Positions 1 through 9,487 of a stretch of DNA of 64,000 nucleotides are shown here, piece after piece. The notes beneath the pieces were generated by a model. That model ran no database searches and was not told the origin of the DNA. It saw only the letters and a program-made list of their open reading frames with translations. The translations under genes were made by a program, and so were the position numbers. Origin of the DNA: CAVPWP01 sp050789285 (GTDB taxonomy: Bacteria > Pseudomonadota > Alphaproteobacteria > Rhodobacterales > Rhodobacteraceae); assembly GCF_050789285.1 (NCBI RefSeq), contig NZ_JBOUVX010000001.1:744001-808000 (forward strand). Direction: 5' to 3'. Position 1 is the stretch's first letter. Every line of letters starts with the position of its first letter.

Positions 1-681
1 CGGGCCGAGATCCTGCATGCGGTGCGCGAGGCGGAAAAGACCGCGCGGGCGATCGTCCTGACCGGCGAGGGCCGGGCCTTCTGCTCGGGTCAGGATCTGG
101 GCGACAAGGCCAGCGTCGGCTCGACCGACCTCGAGCGCACGCTGCGCGACGAATACCTGCCGATGCTGCGCGCGATCTACGACTGCGCGGTGCCGACGAT
201 CTCGGCGGTGAATGGCGCGGCGGCCGGGGCGGGGGCGAACCTTGCGCTGGCGGCCGACGTCGTGATCGCCGCGGACAGCGCCGTCTTCGTGCAGGCCTTC
301 ACCCGCATCGGGCTGATCCCGGACGCGGGCGGCACCTACTGGCTGCCGCGCCAGATGGGGTTCGCCAAGGCGATGGGGGCTGCGCTTTTCGCCGAACCGA
401 TCACCGCCCGGCAGGCCAGCGACTGGGGCATGATCTGGGAAGCCGTGCCAGATGCGGGTTTCGAGGAACACTGGCGCGCCCGCGCAGCGAAGCTTGCCAG
501 CGGCCCCACCGTGGCCTACCGCCACCTCAAGCAGGCAATGCGCACGACCTTCGAGAACGGGCTGGAAGAGCAGCTTCTGCTCGAGGCGCGGCTGCAGGGC
601 AATTGCGGCCAGACGCGCGACTTCAAGGAAGGCGTGATCGCCTTCCTCGAAAAGCGGACCGCGACCTACGAAGGGCGCTGA
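1..681 (+). CDS. PaaG-type enoyl-CoA hydratase/isomerase, 5' truncated by window edge
   Basis: The frame is open from base 1, so the N-terminus lies outside the window; 226 residues are visible of a family normally about 260 long. The crotonase core is clear: the FCSGQDLG segment that forms the CoA/oxyanion region, the NGAAAGAGANLALAADVVIA helix, and LIPDAGGTYWLPR. An Asp in that last motif, where hydratases have Glu, is typical of the PaaG branch (ring-epoxide isomerase of aerobic phenylacetate degradation). Cytosolic acyl-CoA chemistry is expected. No other paa gene is visible, so the substrate could be a different acyl-CoA. Family assignment is firm; the PaaG specificity is inference. Confidence 0.85.
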   Translation, partial: RAEILHAVREAEKTARAIVLTGEGRAFCSGQDLGDKASVGSTDLERTLRDEYLPMLRAIYDCAVPTISAVNGAAAGAGANLALAADVVIAADSAVFVQAFTRIGLIPDAGGTYWLPRQMGFAKAMGAALFAEPITARQASDWGMIWEAVPDAGFEEHWRARAAKLASGPTVAYRHLKQAMRTTFENGLEEQLLLEARLQGNCGQTRDFKEGVIAFLEKRTATYEGR

Positions 682-968
682 GCGGCGGCCTCGGCCAGGG
701 CGGCGGCACGTTGCGGCGCCGCAACGGGCGTCAGCTTGGCGCGCGGGCGAAGCGCGGCTTCGTGGTCCGGGATGTCGCCCGGTTGGGCGCCGCGACTTTG
801 GCCGTCGGGGCGAAGGGCCAGCGACATCGCCGCCGCAAGGCTGCCCACGACCGAACTGATCATGAAGACCGCAAGTCCACCGAAGAAACCGGGATCACCG
901 ACTACCGCCGCGATCGTCGCGCCGGCTGCGCCGACGATCCAGCCTACCATCACAATCCCCAACACCAT
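666..968 (-). CDS. Small hydrophobic membrane protein, unknown function
   Basis: A 100-residue protein with two hydrophobic stretches in its first ~55 residues (MVLGIVMVGWIVGAAGATIA, then a GGLAVFMISSVVGSLAAAMS segment), followed by a polar Ala/Arg-rich tail. The start at 968 is chosen because GGGAGAGG lies just upstream; an in-frame GTG at 989 is less likely. Its 3' end overlaps the end of the convergent crotonase gene by 16 bp. No family recognised. The hydrophobic N-terminus and the ribosome binding site argue that it is a real gene, but the tail could be spurious coding. Confidence 0.5.
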   Translation of the reverse strand: MVLGIVMVGWIVGAAGATIAAVVGDPGFFGGLAVFMISSVVGSLAAAMSLALRPDGQSRGAQPGDIPDHEAALRPRAKLTPVAAPQRAAALAEAAAQRPS

Positions 969-1077
969 GGAGCCTCTCCCCGAATCCACAGGCAGGATCA
1001 GGGTGAGACGGCAATAAGACGTAAATGGGGCAGGGGTTTGTCAGCGGTTTGCCGATTGCCGAAAACCCCCGGGACGG

Positions 1078-2382
<1,305 letters not shown>

Positions 2383-2476
2383 CGTGTTCGTCCTTGCTGG
2401 AGCGGCCGCGACGGGGCGGTCCGCGAATTGCGTCGGCCTGTCCGCCGGGCGGGGCGGGTCCACCTGTCGCGGCCGG

Positions 2477-3883
2477 TTAGACCCGGCCTGCATCCTCGAG
2501 GCGGGCGATCGTTTCGTCCTGTCCCAACACCAGCATCATGTCATAGACGCTGGGTGTCGCGGTGCGGCCTGCCAGAGCGGCCCGGAGGGGGGCGGCCAGC
2601 GCCCCGAACTTCATGCCGTTCGCCTCGGCCTCGCGGGTCAGGATGCCTTCGAGCGCCTCGCGCGTCCAGCTAGCACTTTGCAGGTGCGGCGTCAATTGAC
2701 TCAGTATACGACGGGATACCGGATCAAGCGCCCGCGCCGCCGCCTCGTCGGCCGTCACCGGGCGTTCGGTCAGGATAAACTGGCCCTTCTCGATCAGCTC
2801 GGGGAAGGCCCGGGCACGGTCCTTGAGGCAGTACATCGCCCGCTCGAGCCCGTCACGCTGCGCCGCAGAAAGCCGCGGCTGTGCAGTTGCAGCAAGAAAA
2901 TCGTCGATCTCGGCCACGAGGCTTGCGTCGTCCATCGCGGCGATGTGCTGCGCCGACAGACTGTCGAGCTTCTTGCGGTCAAGTCGCGCCGGAGCCTTGC
3001 GGATTCCGGTGATGTCGAACCATTCGAGCGCCTGCGCGTCGGTGAAGAACTCGTCGTCGCCATGGCTCCAGCCCAGCCGGGCAAGGTAGTTGCGCAGCGC
3101 CGCCGCCGGATAGCCCATCGCGCGCCACTCCTCGATGCCAAGCGCGCCGTGGCGCTTGGACAGCTTCTTGCCGTCCTCGCCGTGGATCAGCGGGATATGC
3201 GCCCAGACCGGCACGTCCCATCCCATGGCGTGATAGACCAGCATCTGGCGCGCCGCGTTGTTCAGGTGATCGTCGCCCCGGATGACATGGGTCACGCCCA
3301 TGTCGTGGTCGTCGACCACCACCGCCAGCATGTAGACCGGCGTTCCGTCCGAGCGCAGGACGATCATGTCGTCCAGCTGGTCGTTGCGGATCGTCACCCG
3401 ACCCTGCACCACGTCGTCGATCACCGTCTCGCCCGCGCGCGGGGCCTTGACCCGGATCGCATAGGGCGCGTCGGGGTGGTCGACCTCGGGCACGTCGCGC
3501 CAGGGCGAGCGGAACAGGGTCGATCGCCCCTCGGCGCGGGCGGCCTCGCGGAAGGCCTCGATCTCGTCGGGGGTGGCGAAGCACTTGTAGGCGGTGCCGG
3601 CCGCCAGCATCTGGCGCGCCACCTCGGCGTGGCGGTCGGCCCGGTCGAACTGGCTGATCGCCTCGCCGTCCCAGTCGAGGCCAAGCCAGCCCAGCCCGTC
3701 GAGGATCGCCTGCGTCGCCTCGGGGGTCGACCGGGCGCGGTCGGTGTCCTCGATCCGCAGAAGGAAGGTGCCGTCGCGGCCGCGGGCGTAAAGCCAGTTG
3801 AACAGCGCCGTCCGCGCGCCCCCGATATGCAGATAGCCGGTGGGCGAGGGGGCAAAGCGTGTGACGACCGGGCGCTCGGACAT
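2477..3883 (-). CDS. gltX: Glutamyl-tRNA synthetase
   Basis: Charges tRNA-Glu. A 468-residue class I synthetase with the HIGH-type motif near the N-terminus (PSPTGYLHIGGARTALFNW) and the KMSKS-type motif as GKKLSKRHG in the middle; the anticodon-binding helical region fills the C-terminal third. The start at 3883 (MSERPVVTRFAPSPTG) places the HIGH motif at the usual distance from the N-terminus. The frame stays open far upstream, opposite comEC, but that part is antisense shadow. Alphaproteobacteria often carry two GltX copies with different tRNA specificity; which one this is cannot be told from the sequence alone. Confidence 0.96.
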   Translation of the reverse strand: MSERPVVTRFAPSPTGYLHIGGARTALFNWLYARGRDGTFLLRIEDTDRARSTPEATQAILDGLGWLGLDWDGEAISQFDRADRHAEVARQMLAAGTAYKCFATPDEIEAFREAARAEGRSTLFRSPWRDVPEVDHPDAPYAIRVKAPRAGETVIDDVVQGRVTIRNDQLDDMIVLRSDGTPVYMLAVVVDDHDMGVTHVIRGDDHLNNAARQMLVYHAMGWDVPVWAHIPLIHGEDGKKLSKRHGALGIEEWRAMGYPAAALRNYLARLGWSHGDDEFFTDAQALEWFDITGIRKAPARLDRKKLDSLSAQHIAAMDDASLVAEIDDFLAATAQPRLSAAQRDGLERAMYCLKDRARAFPELIEKGQFILTERPVTADEAAARALDPVSRRILSQLTPHLQSASWTREALEGILTREAEANGMKFGALAAPLRAALAGRTATPSVYDMMLVLGQDETIARLEDAGRV

Positions 3884-3961
3884 GGGCGGCTTTAACCTTT
3901 TGGCAACCATGTGCTGGAAATCGTGGCGCCGGTGTAGCCAGAAGGTCAGGAGAGGACAAGG

Positions 3962-6076
3962 GTGCCACCCGGCGCGGCGATCCTTGCGGGTTTGTCCCGG
4001 GCAGGGCCCGGGGTCTTCGACGCGCAGCGCGGGCACCTGTTCCCCTGGGCGCCGGTGTTCTTCGGCGCGGGCATCGCGATCTATTTCGCGCTGGCCCGCG
4101 ACCCCACCGCCCGGGAATGGTGGGCGCTTGGCGGCATCGCGGGCGCGCTGGCGCTGGTCGCCGTCCTGACGCGCTTGACCGCGCCGCTTCCGGTCGCGGC
4201 GCTGATGCTGGTGGCGGGGGTGCTTGCGGCCGGCCACCGGACCGAGGCGGTGGCCGGCCCCGTTCTGGGCTTTCGCTACTATGGCCCCATCGAGGGACGG
4301 ATCGTCGGCATCGACCGTTCGGCCTCGGACGCGGTGCGGCTGACACTGGACCGCGTGGTGCTGCGGGACGTCGCCCCCGGGCGCACGCCCGACCGGGTGC
4401 GGGTGTCGCTTCATGGCGTGCAGGGCTGGATCACCCCGACCCCGGGGCTGACGGTGATCCTGACCGGGCATCTCGGGCCGCCGCAGGGCCCGGTCGAGCC
4501 CGGGGGCTTCGATTTCCGCCGCCAGGCCTGGTTCGACGGCCTGGGTGCGGTGGGCTATACGCGCACGCCGGTCCTGACGCTGCGCCCAGCGGACGAGGGC
4601 CACGGCGGGCTTGCCGTGTTCCGGCTGCGCATGGCGATCTCGGGCTACGTCCAGGAGGCCCTGCCGGGGCAGGCGGGCGCTTTCGCAAGCGCGATCACAA
4701 CCGGCGACCGGTCGGGCATCGAGGCTGGCGTGAACGAGGATCTGCGGATCTCGAACCTTGCACATCTGCTTGCGATCTCGGGGCTGCACATGGGCCTTCT
4801 GACCGGCTTCGTCTTCGCCGCGCTGCGCTATGGGCTGGCGCTGGTGCCGGGGATCGCGCTGCACCGGTCCACCAAGAAGATCGCGGCCGTCGCGGCGCTG
4901 GCCGCGGGCGCCTTCTACCTGGCGCTGTCGGGCGGCAACGTGGCCACGGAACGCGCCTTCGTGATGGTCGCGGTCATGCTGGTGGCGGTGCTTTTCGACC
5001 GGCGCGCGCTGTCGCTGCGCTCGGTCGCGCTGGCGGCGCTGATCGTGCTGGCGCTGCGGCCCGAGGCGCTTCTGGGCCCGGGGTTCCAGATGTCCTTCGC
5101 GGCCACCACGGCGCTTGTCGCGGTCTTCGGCTGGATGCGCGACGCGCGCGAACCGGGCGCGCCGCGGCGGCTGCCGCGCTGGCTGCTGCCGGTGGTGGCG
5201 CTGGTCGTCTCGTCCGCCGTGGCGGGGTTGGCCACCGCGCCGATCGCGGCGGCGCATTTCAACCGGGTGCCGCACTACGGGCTGGTCGCCAACGTCGTGT
5301 CGGTCCCGCTGATGGGAACCGTCATCATCCCCGCCGCCGTGCTGGCCGCGATCCTTGCGCCCTTCGGTGGCGCGGGGATCGGGCTGGCCATCATGGGGCC
5401 TGCGATCCGGTGGATCCTTGCCGTCGCGCACGAGGTGGCCAGCTGGCCCGGGGCCGTCAGCCACGTGGTCACGCCCGCGCCCTGGGTGCTGCCGTCCTTC
5501 GTGCTGGGGGCGCTCTGGCTGATCCTGTGGCAGGGGCGCGCGCGGCTTCTGGGTATTGCCCCGATGGCGCTGGCGCTGGCGCTCTGGCCGGTGGTGGAGC
5601 GTCCGGCGCTTCTGATCTCGGACAGCGGCGGGTTGGTCGGCCTGATGACAGAGCAGGGGCGCGTGGTCTCGAAGGCGCGGGGCGATGGCTTCGCCGCGGC
5701 CTCGTGGCTGGAAAACGACGGCGACGGCGCCGATCAGGCGGCGGCCTCGGCCCGGGCCGGGTTCTGGGGCGAGGCGGGCGCACGCGCCTTCCGCGTGGCC
5801 GGCCTCAGCGCCGTGCATCTCAGCGGACGCGGCGCGGCCGACCGGCTGGCGGCGGCCTGCCTCGAGGCCGATCTCGTCATCCTTGCGGGGCAGGCGGGAC
5901 CCGCCCGGGGGCGCTGCCGCGTGATCGACCGCGCGACCCTTGCCAAGGCCGGCGCCATCGCCATCCACGCGGCGCCAGAGGGGCTGAGGGTCGTCAGTGT
6001 CGCCGACAGCACCGGCACGCGGCGCTGGAACGCGGTGTCACAGGGGCCGCGCGGGTCGGCGGATGACGATCCGTAG
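3962..6076 (+). CDS. comEC: ComEC/Rec2-family DNA-uptake membrane protein without a metallo-beta-lactamase domain
   Basis: ComEC forms the inner-membrane channel for single-stranded DNA in natural transformation. The 704-residue protein has an N-terminal soluble (DUF4131/OB-like) region at ~30-210, then a polytopic 'competence' domain at ~230-520 with the signature AHLLAISGLHMGLLTG. The C-terminal ~150 residues lack any HxHxDH metal motif, so the beta-lactamase-like nuclease domain found in many ComECs is absent or degenerate. The start is GTG at 3962, behind AGGAGAGGA at 3948-3956. It is divergent from gltX and ends 7 bp from the convergent lexA stop. Confidence 0.92.
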   Translation: MPPGAAILAGLSRAGPGVFDAQRGHLFPWAPVFFGAGIAIYFALARDPTAREWWALGGIAGALALVAVLTRLTAPLPVAALMLVAGVLAAGHRTEAVAGPVLGFRYYGPIEGRIVGIDRSASDAVRLTLDRVVLRDVAPGRTPDRVRVSLHGVQGWITPTPGLTVILTGHLGPPQGPVEPGGFDFRRQAWFDGLGAVGYTRTPVLTLRPADEGHGGLAVFRLRMAISGYVQEALPGQAGAFASAITTGDRSGIEAGVNEDLRISNLAHLLAISGLHMGLLTGFVFAALRYGLALVPGIALHRSTKKIAAVAALAAGAFYLALSGGNVATERAFVMVAVMLVAVLFDRRALSLRSVALAALIVLALRPEALLGPGFQMSFAATTALVAVFGWMRDAREPGAPRRLPRWLLPVVALVVSSAVAGLATAPIAAAHFNRVPHYGLVANVVSVPLMGTVIIPAAVLAAILAPFGGAGIGLAIMGPAIRWILAVAHEVASWPGAVSHVVTPAPWVLPSFVLGALWLILWQGRARLLGIAPMALALALWPVVERPALLISDSGGLVGLMTEQGRVVSKARGDGFAAASWLENDGDGADQAAASARAGFWGEAGARAFRVAGLSAVHLSGRGAADRLAAACLEADLVILAGQAGPARGRCRVIDRATLAKAGAIAIHAAPEGLRVVSVADSTGTRRWNAVSQGPRGSADDDP

Positions 6077-6083
6077 GTGCGGG

Positions 6084-6794
6084 TCAGTAGGTGCGGATCA
6101 AACCGACCAGCCGCCCCTGCACCTTGACCTGGTCATCGCGGAAGATGCGCGTCTCGTAGGCGGGGTTCGCCGCTTCGAGCGCGATCATGCCGCCGTTGCG
6201 CCGGAACCGCTTGAGCGTGGCTTCCTGATCCTCGACCAGGGCCACCACGATGTCGCCGTTCTGCGCCGTCGTGGTTTCGCGGATCACCACGATGTCGCCA
6301 TCGTTGATGCCCGCGTCGATCATCGAATCGCCCTTCACCTCGAGCGCGTAGTGAGGCGCCTGGCCCGACAGCATCTGGCCCGGCACGGCGACGTTGTGGC
6401 TAACTTCGGAAATCGCCTCGATCGGGACGCCGGCGGCGATGCGGCCCATCACCGGGATCTCGACCGCGTGCACCTCGACCGGGATCGCCGAGGGTGGCGT
6501 CGCGGCGGGTCGGTCGCCAGTGATCACGCGCGGTTCGAACGCGGGCTTGCGGCTGCCTCCGTGGGTGCCCTTTTCCAGCGCCTCGGGCAGTTTCACGATT
6601 TCAAGCGCGCGCGCCCTGTGGGGCAGGCGGCGCAGGTAGCCGCGTTCTTCCAGCGCGGTGATCAGTCGGTGGATCCCGGACTTCGAGCGCAGGTCAAGCG
6701 CGTCCTTCATCTCATCGAAGGATGGCGGAACGCCGTCGCGGACGACGCGCTTGTTGATGAAGTCGAGAAGTTCCAGTTGCTTGCGCGTCAGCAC
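6084..6794 (-). CDS. lexA: LexA SOS-response repressor
   Basis: Transcriptional repressor of the SOS regulon that self-cleaves on RecA filaments. The 236-residue protein has the N-terminal winged-helix DNA-binding domain (MLTRKQLELLDFINKR..., ~1-65), the Ala-Gly cleavage site in MGRIAAGVPI, and the Ser-Lys dyad in GDSMIDAGINDGD and in the ATLKRF segment. The linker is longer than in E. coli LexA (about 200 residues), as usual for Rhodobacteraceae. The start is GTG at 6794 with GGAGG upstream. A consensus promoter overlapped by LexA half-sites lies directly upstream, so autoregulation is expected. Confidence 0.97.
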   Translation of the reverse strand: MLTRKQLELLDFINKRVVRDGVPPSFDEMKDALDLRSKSGIHRLITALEERGYLRRLPHRARALEIVKLPEALEKGTHGGSRKPAFEPRVITGDRPAATPPSAIPVEVHAVEIPVMGRIAAGVPIEAISEVSHNVAVPGQMLSGQAPHYALEVKGDSMIDAGINDGDIVVIRETTTAQNGDIVVALVEDQEATLKRFRRNGGMIALEAANPAYETRIFRDDQVKVQGRLVGLIRTY

Positions 6795-6837
6795 TGCCGT
6801 GGCCTCCGTCAGGGGGCGCCCGCATTCCGTCGCGGGC

Positions 6838-6863
6838 GTTCGGGGGATGTTCTACGCGCGTTC
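6838..6863. promoter_or_regulatory. Overlapping LexA operators: three GTTC half-sites at 11-bp steps
   Basis: GTTC occurs at 6838-6841, 6849-6852 and 6860-6863, each pair separated by exactly 7 nt. This gives two overlapping copies of GTTC-N7-GTTC, the LexA box known from Rhodobacter and other alphaproteobacteria. The half-sites cover the lexA -10 and the region around the expected transcription start. Known: one box is enough for LexA binding. Inferred: the third half-site adds cooperativity or tighter autorepression. Confidence 0.85.
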
Positions 6864-6877
6864 CCGTTTTGTGTCAA
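6849..6877 (-). promoter_or_regulatory. Sigma-70-type promoter of lexA
   Basis: Read on the minus strand: a perfect -35 TTGACA (6872-6877), a spacer of exactly 17 nt, and -10 TAGAAC (6849-6854). It sits in the only gap (6795-6886) between the moeA stop and the lexA start and points at lexA. GAAC half-sites (GTTC on the plus strand) lie within the spacer, inside the -10 and just downstream of it, an arrangement suited to repression by LexA. Confidence 0.82.
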
Positions 6878-6886
6878 CTTTTGAGC

Positions 6887-8059
6887 TCAGATGGGCAGGT
6901 AGTCGACGATCTCGCCCACGCCGCGGGGGCCGTCGCCCACGGGCCGCACGATCAGCGCGTCGGCCTCTGACAGAACCGACAGGAGCGAGCTGTCCTGGCT
7001 GGCGGCGGGGATCAGCCCCTCGGGGCCGCGCGTGGCGCGCATGTAGTGTTCGCGCGGGCCGTTCGGACCGACGGGCGCGGCAAGGGGCGCGCGGTGGCGC
7101 GGTGCGGGCCCGGCGGGCAGGCCCTGCAGGGCGCGCAGGAGCGGCAGAAGGAACAGGTGCCCGCAGACGATGGCCGAGACCGGATTGCCCGGCAGCCCCA
7201 GCAGGGCCGCGCCCAGAAGATGCCCGGCCATCAGCGGCTTTCCGGGCCGCATGGCGATCTTGTGGAACGCGCGTTCAAGCCCCATGTCGCCCGCCACCTT
7301 GCCGACAAGGTCGTGATCGCCCACCGACGCGCCGCCGATGGTCACGATCAGGTCCGCGCCCCGCGCCATGTCGAAGGCTGCGCGCAGCGCCCAGTCGGTG
7401 TCGCGCGCGATGGGAAGCAGTCGCGCGACGCCGCCCTCGGCCTCGACCATGGCGGCAAGGGCGAAGGCGTTCGAGGCCACGATCTGGTCGTCGCGCGGCA
7501 CCTCGCCGGGCATCACCAGTTCGTCGCCGGTGGCGATCAGCGCGACCTCGGGGCGGCGGGCGACCGGCACCTCGGGCAGGTTCATCGCCGCCAGCCGGGC
7601 AAGGTCGACGGGGCGCAGGCGGCGGGGGCCCGACAGCGTCGCGCCGGCCGCGAAGTCCGCGCCCGCCGGGCGGATGTTCCGCCCCGCGTCAAGCCCGGCT
7701 TTCACGGTGATGACATCTCCCGCGACCTCGACATCCTCCTGGAGGATGACCCGGGTCGCGCCCTCCGGCACGGGGGCGCCGGTGAAGATGCGCAGCGCCT
7801 CGCCCGGGCCCACGCGGCCCGCGAAGGCCGCACCGGCGGCGGCGGCGCCGATCACGCGGAAGCGGTCGCCGGGGGCAGGCGCGTCGGCGGCCACGGCATA
7901 GCCGTCCATCGCGGAGGCGGCGAAAGGCGGCTGGGCGCGCGCGGCGGCGACCGTCCCCAGCAGGACTCGGTTCGCGGCCGCGCGCAGCGGAACGCGCTCT
8001 TCCTCGGGGGGGCGGGCCAGCGCCAGCACGCGGGCCAGCGCCTCGTCGACGGTGATCAC
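6887..8059 (-). CDS. moeA: Molybdopterin molybdenumtransferase MoeA
   Basis: Inserts molybdate into adenylated molybdopterin, the last step of molybdenum cofactor synthesis. The 390-residue protein shows the MoeA landmarks PPFAASAMDGYA near residue 45, TIGGASVGDHDLV in the MPT-binding (MogA-like) domain, MRPGKPLMAG, and GLPGNPVSA, followed by the C-terminal beta-barrel domain. The start is a GTG whose GTGA overlaps the moaC stop, so it is translationally coupled. Third gene of trpC-moaC-moeA; lexA follows but has its own promoter. Confidence 0.96.
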   Translation of the reverse strand: MITVDEALARVLALARPPEEERVPLRAAANRVLLGTVAAARAQPPFAASAMDGYAVAADAPAPGDRFRVIGAAAAGAAFAGRVGPGEALRIFTGAPVPEGATRVILQEDVEVAGDVITVKAGLDAGRNIRPAGADFAAGATLSGPRRLRPVDLARLAAMNLPEVPVARRPEVALIATGDELVMPGEVPRDDQIVASNAFALAAMVEAEGGVARLLPIARDTDWALRAAFDMARGADLIVTIGGASVGDHDLVGKVAGDMGLERAFHKIAMRPGKPLMAGHLLGAALLGLPGNPVSAIVCGHLFLLPLLRALQGLPAGPAPRHRAPLAAPVGPNGPREHYMRATRGPEGLIPAASQDSSLLSVLSEADALIVRPVGDGPRGVGEIVDYLPI

Positions 8060-8535
8060 CGGTCGGCCTCGTAGGGGCCGGACTTGCCGCCGGTCTTGCT
8101 GAGCAGCCGGATGCCGCCGATCTCCATGCCCTTGCCGGCGGATTTGACCATGTCGTAGACGGTCAGACAGGCGGTGGCGACGGCGGTCAGGGCCTCCATC
8201 TCGACGCCCGTGGGGCCGGTGGTGCGCACCGTCGCGGTGATCCGAAGGCCGGGGAGGGCGGGGTCTGGCGCCAGGTCGACGGCGACCTTCGACAGCGACA
8301 GGGGATGGCAGAGCGGGATCAGTTCGGCGGTCTTCTTCGCGCCCATGATCCCGGCCAGACGCGCCACGCCGATCACGTCACCCTTGTCGGCCCGCGCCCC
8401 GGTGATCAGGGCAAGCGTCGCCTCGGGCATCCGCACGACCCCTTCGGCGACCGCTTCGCGCGCCGTCGCCGCCTTGCCCGAGACATCGACCATGTGCGCC
8501 GCCCCGTCCGCATCGAAATGCGAGAGCTTCGGCAT
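8056..8535 (-). CDS. moaC: Cyclic pyranopterin monophosphate synthase
   Basis: Converts the MoaA product to cyclic pyranopterin monophosphate in the first part of molybdenum cofactor synthesis. The 159-residue protein has the conserved KKTAELIPLCHPL and GVEMEALTAV motifs of the MoaC active site. The ATG at 8535 shares one base with the trpC stop; a GTG one codon upstream (8538) would give a 4-nt overlap and is an equal alternative. Followed by moeA with a GTGA overlap. Confidence 0.96.
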   Translation of the reverse strand: MPKLSHFDADGAAHMVDVSGKAATAREAVAEGVVRMPEATLALITGARADKGDVIGVARLAGIMGAKKTAELIPLCHPLSLSKVAVDLAPDPALPGLRITATVRTTGPTGVEMEALTAVATACLTVYDMVKSAGKGMEIGGIRLLSKTGGKSGPYEADR

Positions 8536-9347
8536 CACATCCCCCGCATCGGCAGGTAGGGCCGGGTCAGGAGCGCGCGGGTCGCGGCCTCGACGTCGGC
8601 CTGCCGCATCAGGCTTTCGCCGACCAGGAAGCGCCGCACCCCGTAGCGCGCGAGGTCGGCCAGATCCTCGGGCGTCGAAAGACCCGACTCGGCCACCAGT
8701 TCCCGCTCGGGCGGTGCGATCTTCGCCAGCCGCCGCGTCGTGCCGATGTCGGTCTCGAAGGTGTGCAGGTTGCGGTTGTTGATGCCCAGAAGCGGCGACG
8801 ACAGCGCCGTGGCGCGTTCGAGTTCGTCCTCGTCGTGGACTTCCACGAGAACGTCCATGTTCCAGTGCCGCGCCGCGGCCTCAAGCTCGGCCGCGAGACC
8901 GTCGTCGACCGAGGCCATGATGATCAGGATGCAGTCCGCGCCCCAGGCGCGCGCCTCGGCCACCTGGTAGGTGTCATAGAGGAAGTCCTTGCGCAGAACC
9001 GGAAGCGAGGTCGCCGCTCGCGCCTGCCGCAGGAAGTCGGGCGCGCCCTGGAAGGACGGCGTGTCGGTCAGCACCGACAGGCAGGCTGCGCCCCCGGCCT
9101 CGTAGGCCTGCGCAATGGCGGCGGGGTCGAAGTCGGCGCGGATCAGGCCCTTCGAGGGGCTGGCCTTCTTCACCTCGGCGATGAGGCCATAGCCCGATTG
9201 CGCGGCCGTGGCGAGGGCGGCGCGGAAATCGCGCGGGGCCGGGGCGGCGCGCGCCTCGGCCTCGATGTCGGCGAGGGACCGCTCGGCCTTGGCCGCGGCG
9301 ATCTCGTCGAGCTTGTAGGACTTGATGCGGTCGAGAACGGTGCTCAT
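8535..9347 (-). CDS. trpC: Indole-3-glycerol-phosphate synthase
   Basis: Closes the indole ring from CdRP in tryptophan biosynthesis. A 270-residue TIM barrel, monofunctional (no fused TrpF), with the substrate-binding motif EVKKASPSKGLIR, LRKDFLYD, and the GINNRNLHTF and VAESGLSTPEDL phosphate-binding segments. It heads the trpC-moaC-moeA run. In relatives trpD and trpG usually lie upstream; here SelO and a repeat-like spacer intervene, so the rest of the trp genes must be elsewhere. No clear ribosome binding site is visible before the ATG. Confidence 0.96.
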   Translation of the reverse strand: MSTVLDRIKSYKLDEIAAAKAERSLADIEAEARAAPAPRDFRAALATAAQSGYGLIAEVKKASPSKGLIRADFDPAAIAQAYEAGGAACLSVLTDTPSFQGAPDFLRQARAATSLPVLRKDFLYDTYQVAEARAWGADCILIIMASVDDGLAAELEAAARHWNMDVLVEVHDEDELERATALSSPLLGINNRNLHTFETDIGTTRRLAKIAPPERELVAESGLSTPEDLADLARYGVRRFLVGESLMRQADVEAATRALLTRPYLPMRGM

Positions 9348-9390
9348 GGGTGTCGATTACCGCCGAAGTCCGCGAAACGGAAGTGGTTTC

Positions 9391-9458
9391 GGGGCTCTGC
9401 CCCGCGGTCCGGGCGGTGCCTGGCCCGCCCCCCGGAGTATTTCGGCAAGAGAAGAAGC
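9391..9458 (+). repeat. Intergenic repeat-like element (GGGGC hairpin plus GGCAAGAGAAGAAGC)
   Basis: The gap between trpC and the selO stop holds a short hairpin, GGGGC-TCT-GCCCC at 9391-9403, then GGAGTATTTC and GGCAAGAGAAGAAGC (9444-9458). The same 15-mer occurs in reverse orientation upstream of zorA (60690-60704), and a related GAGGATACTTCCCCCAAGAAGAAC block ends the holC/protease spacer near 33431. I recall similar GGATATTT-(N)-CAAGAAGAAG blocks as frequent between Rhodobacteraceae genes; that recollection is unverified here. It may act as a transcription end or a REP-like element. Confidence 0.5.
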
Positions 9459-9487
9459 ACGGGCGGGCGCGCCTCCGCGGCTGCCCT

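Noticed and set aside
3884..5968. Very long minus-strand extension of gltX (frame open to 5968)
   Set aside because: The extra ~695 residues are Arg/Gln/Pro-rich antisense of comEC; the HIGH motif position fixes the gltX start at 3883.
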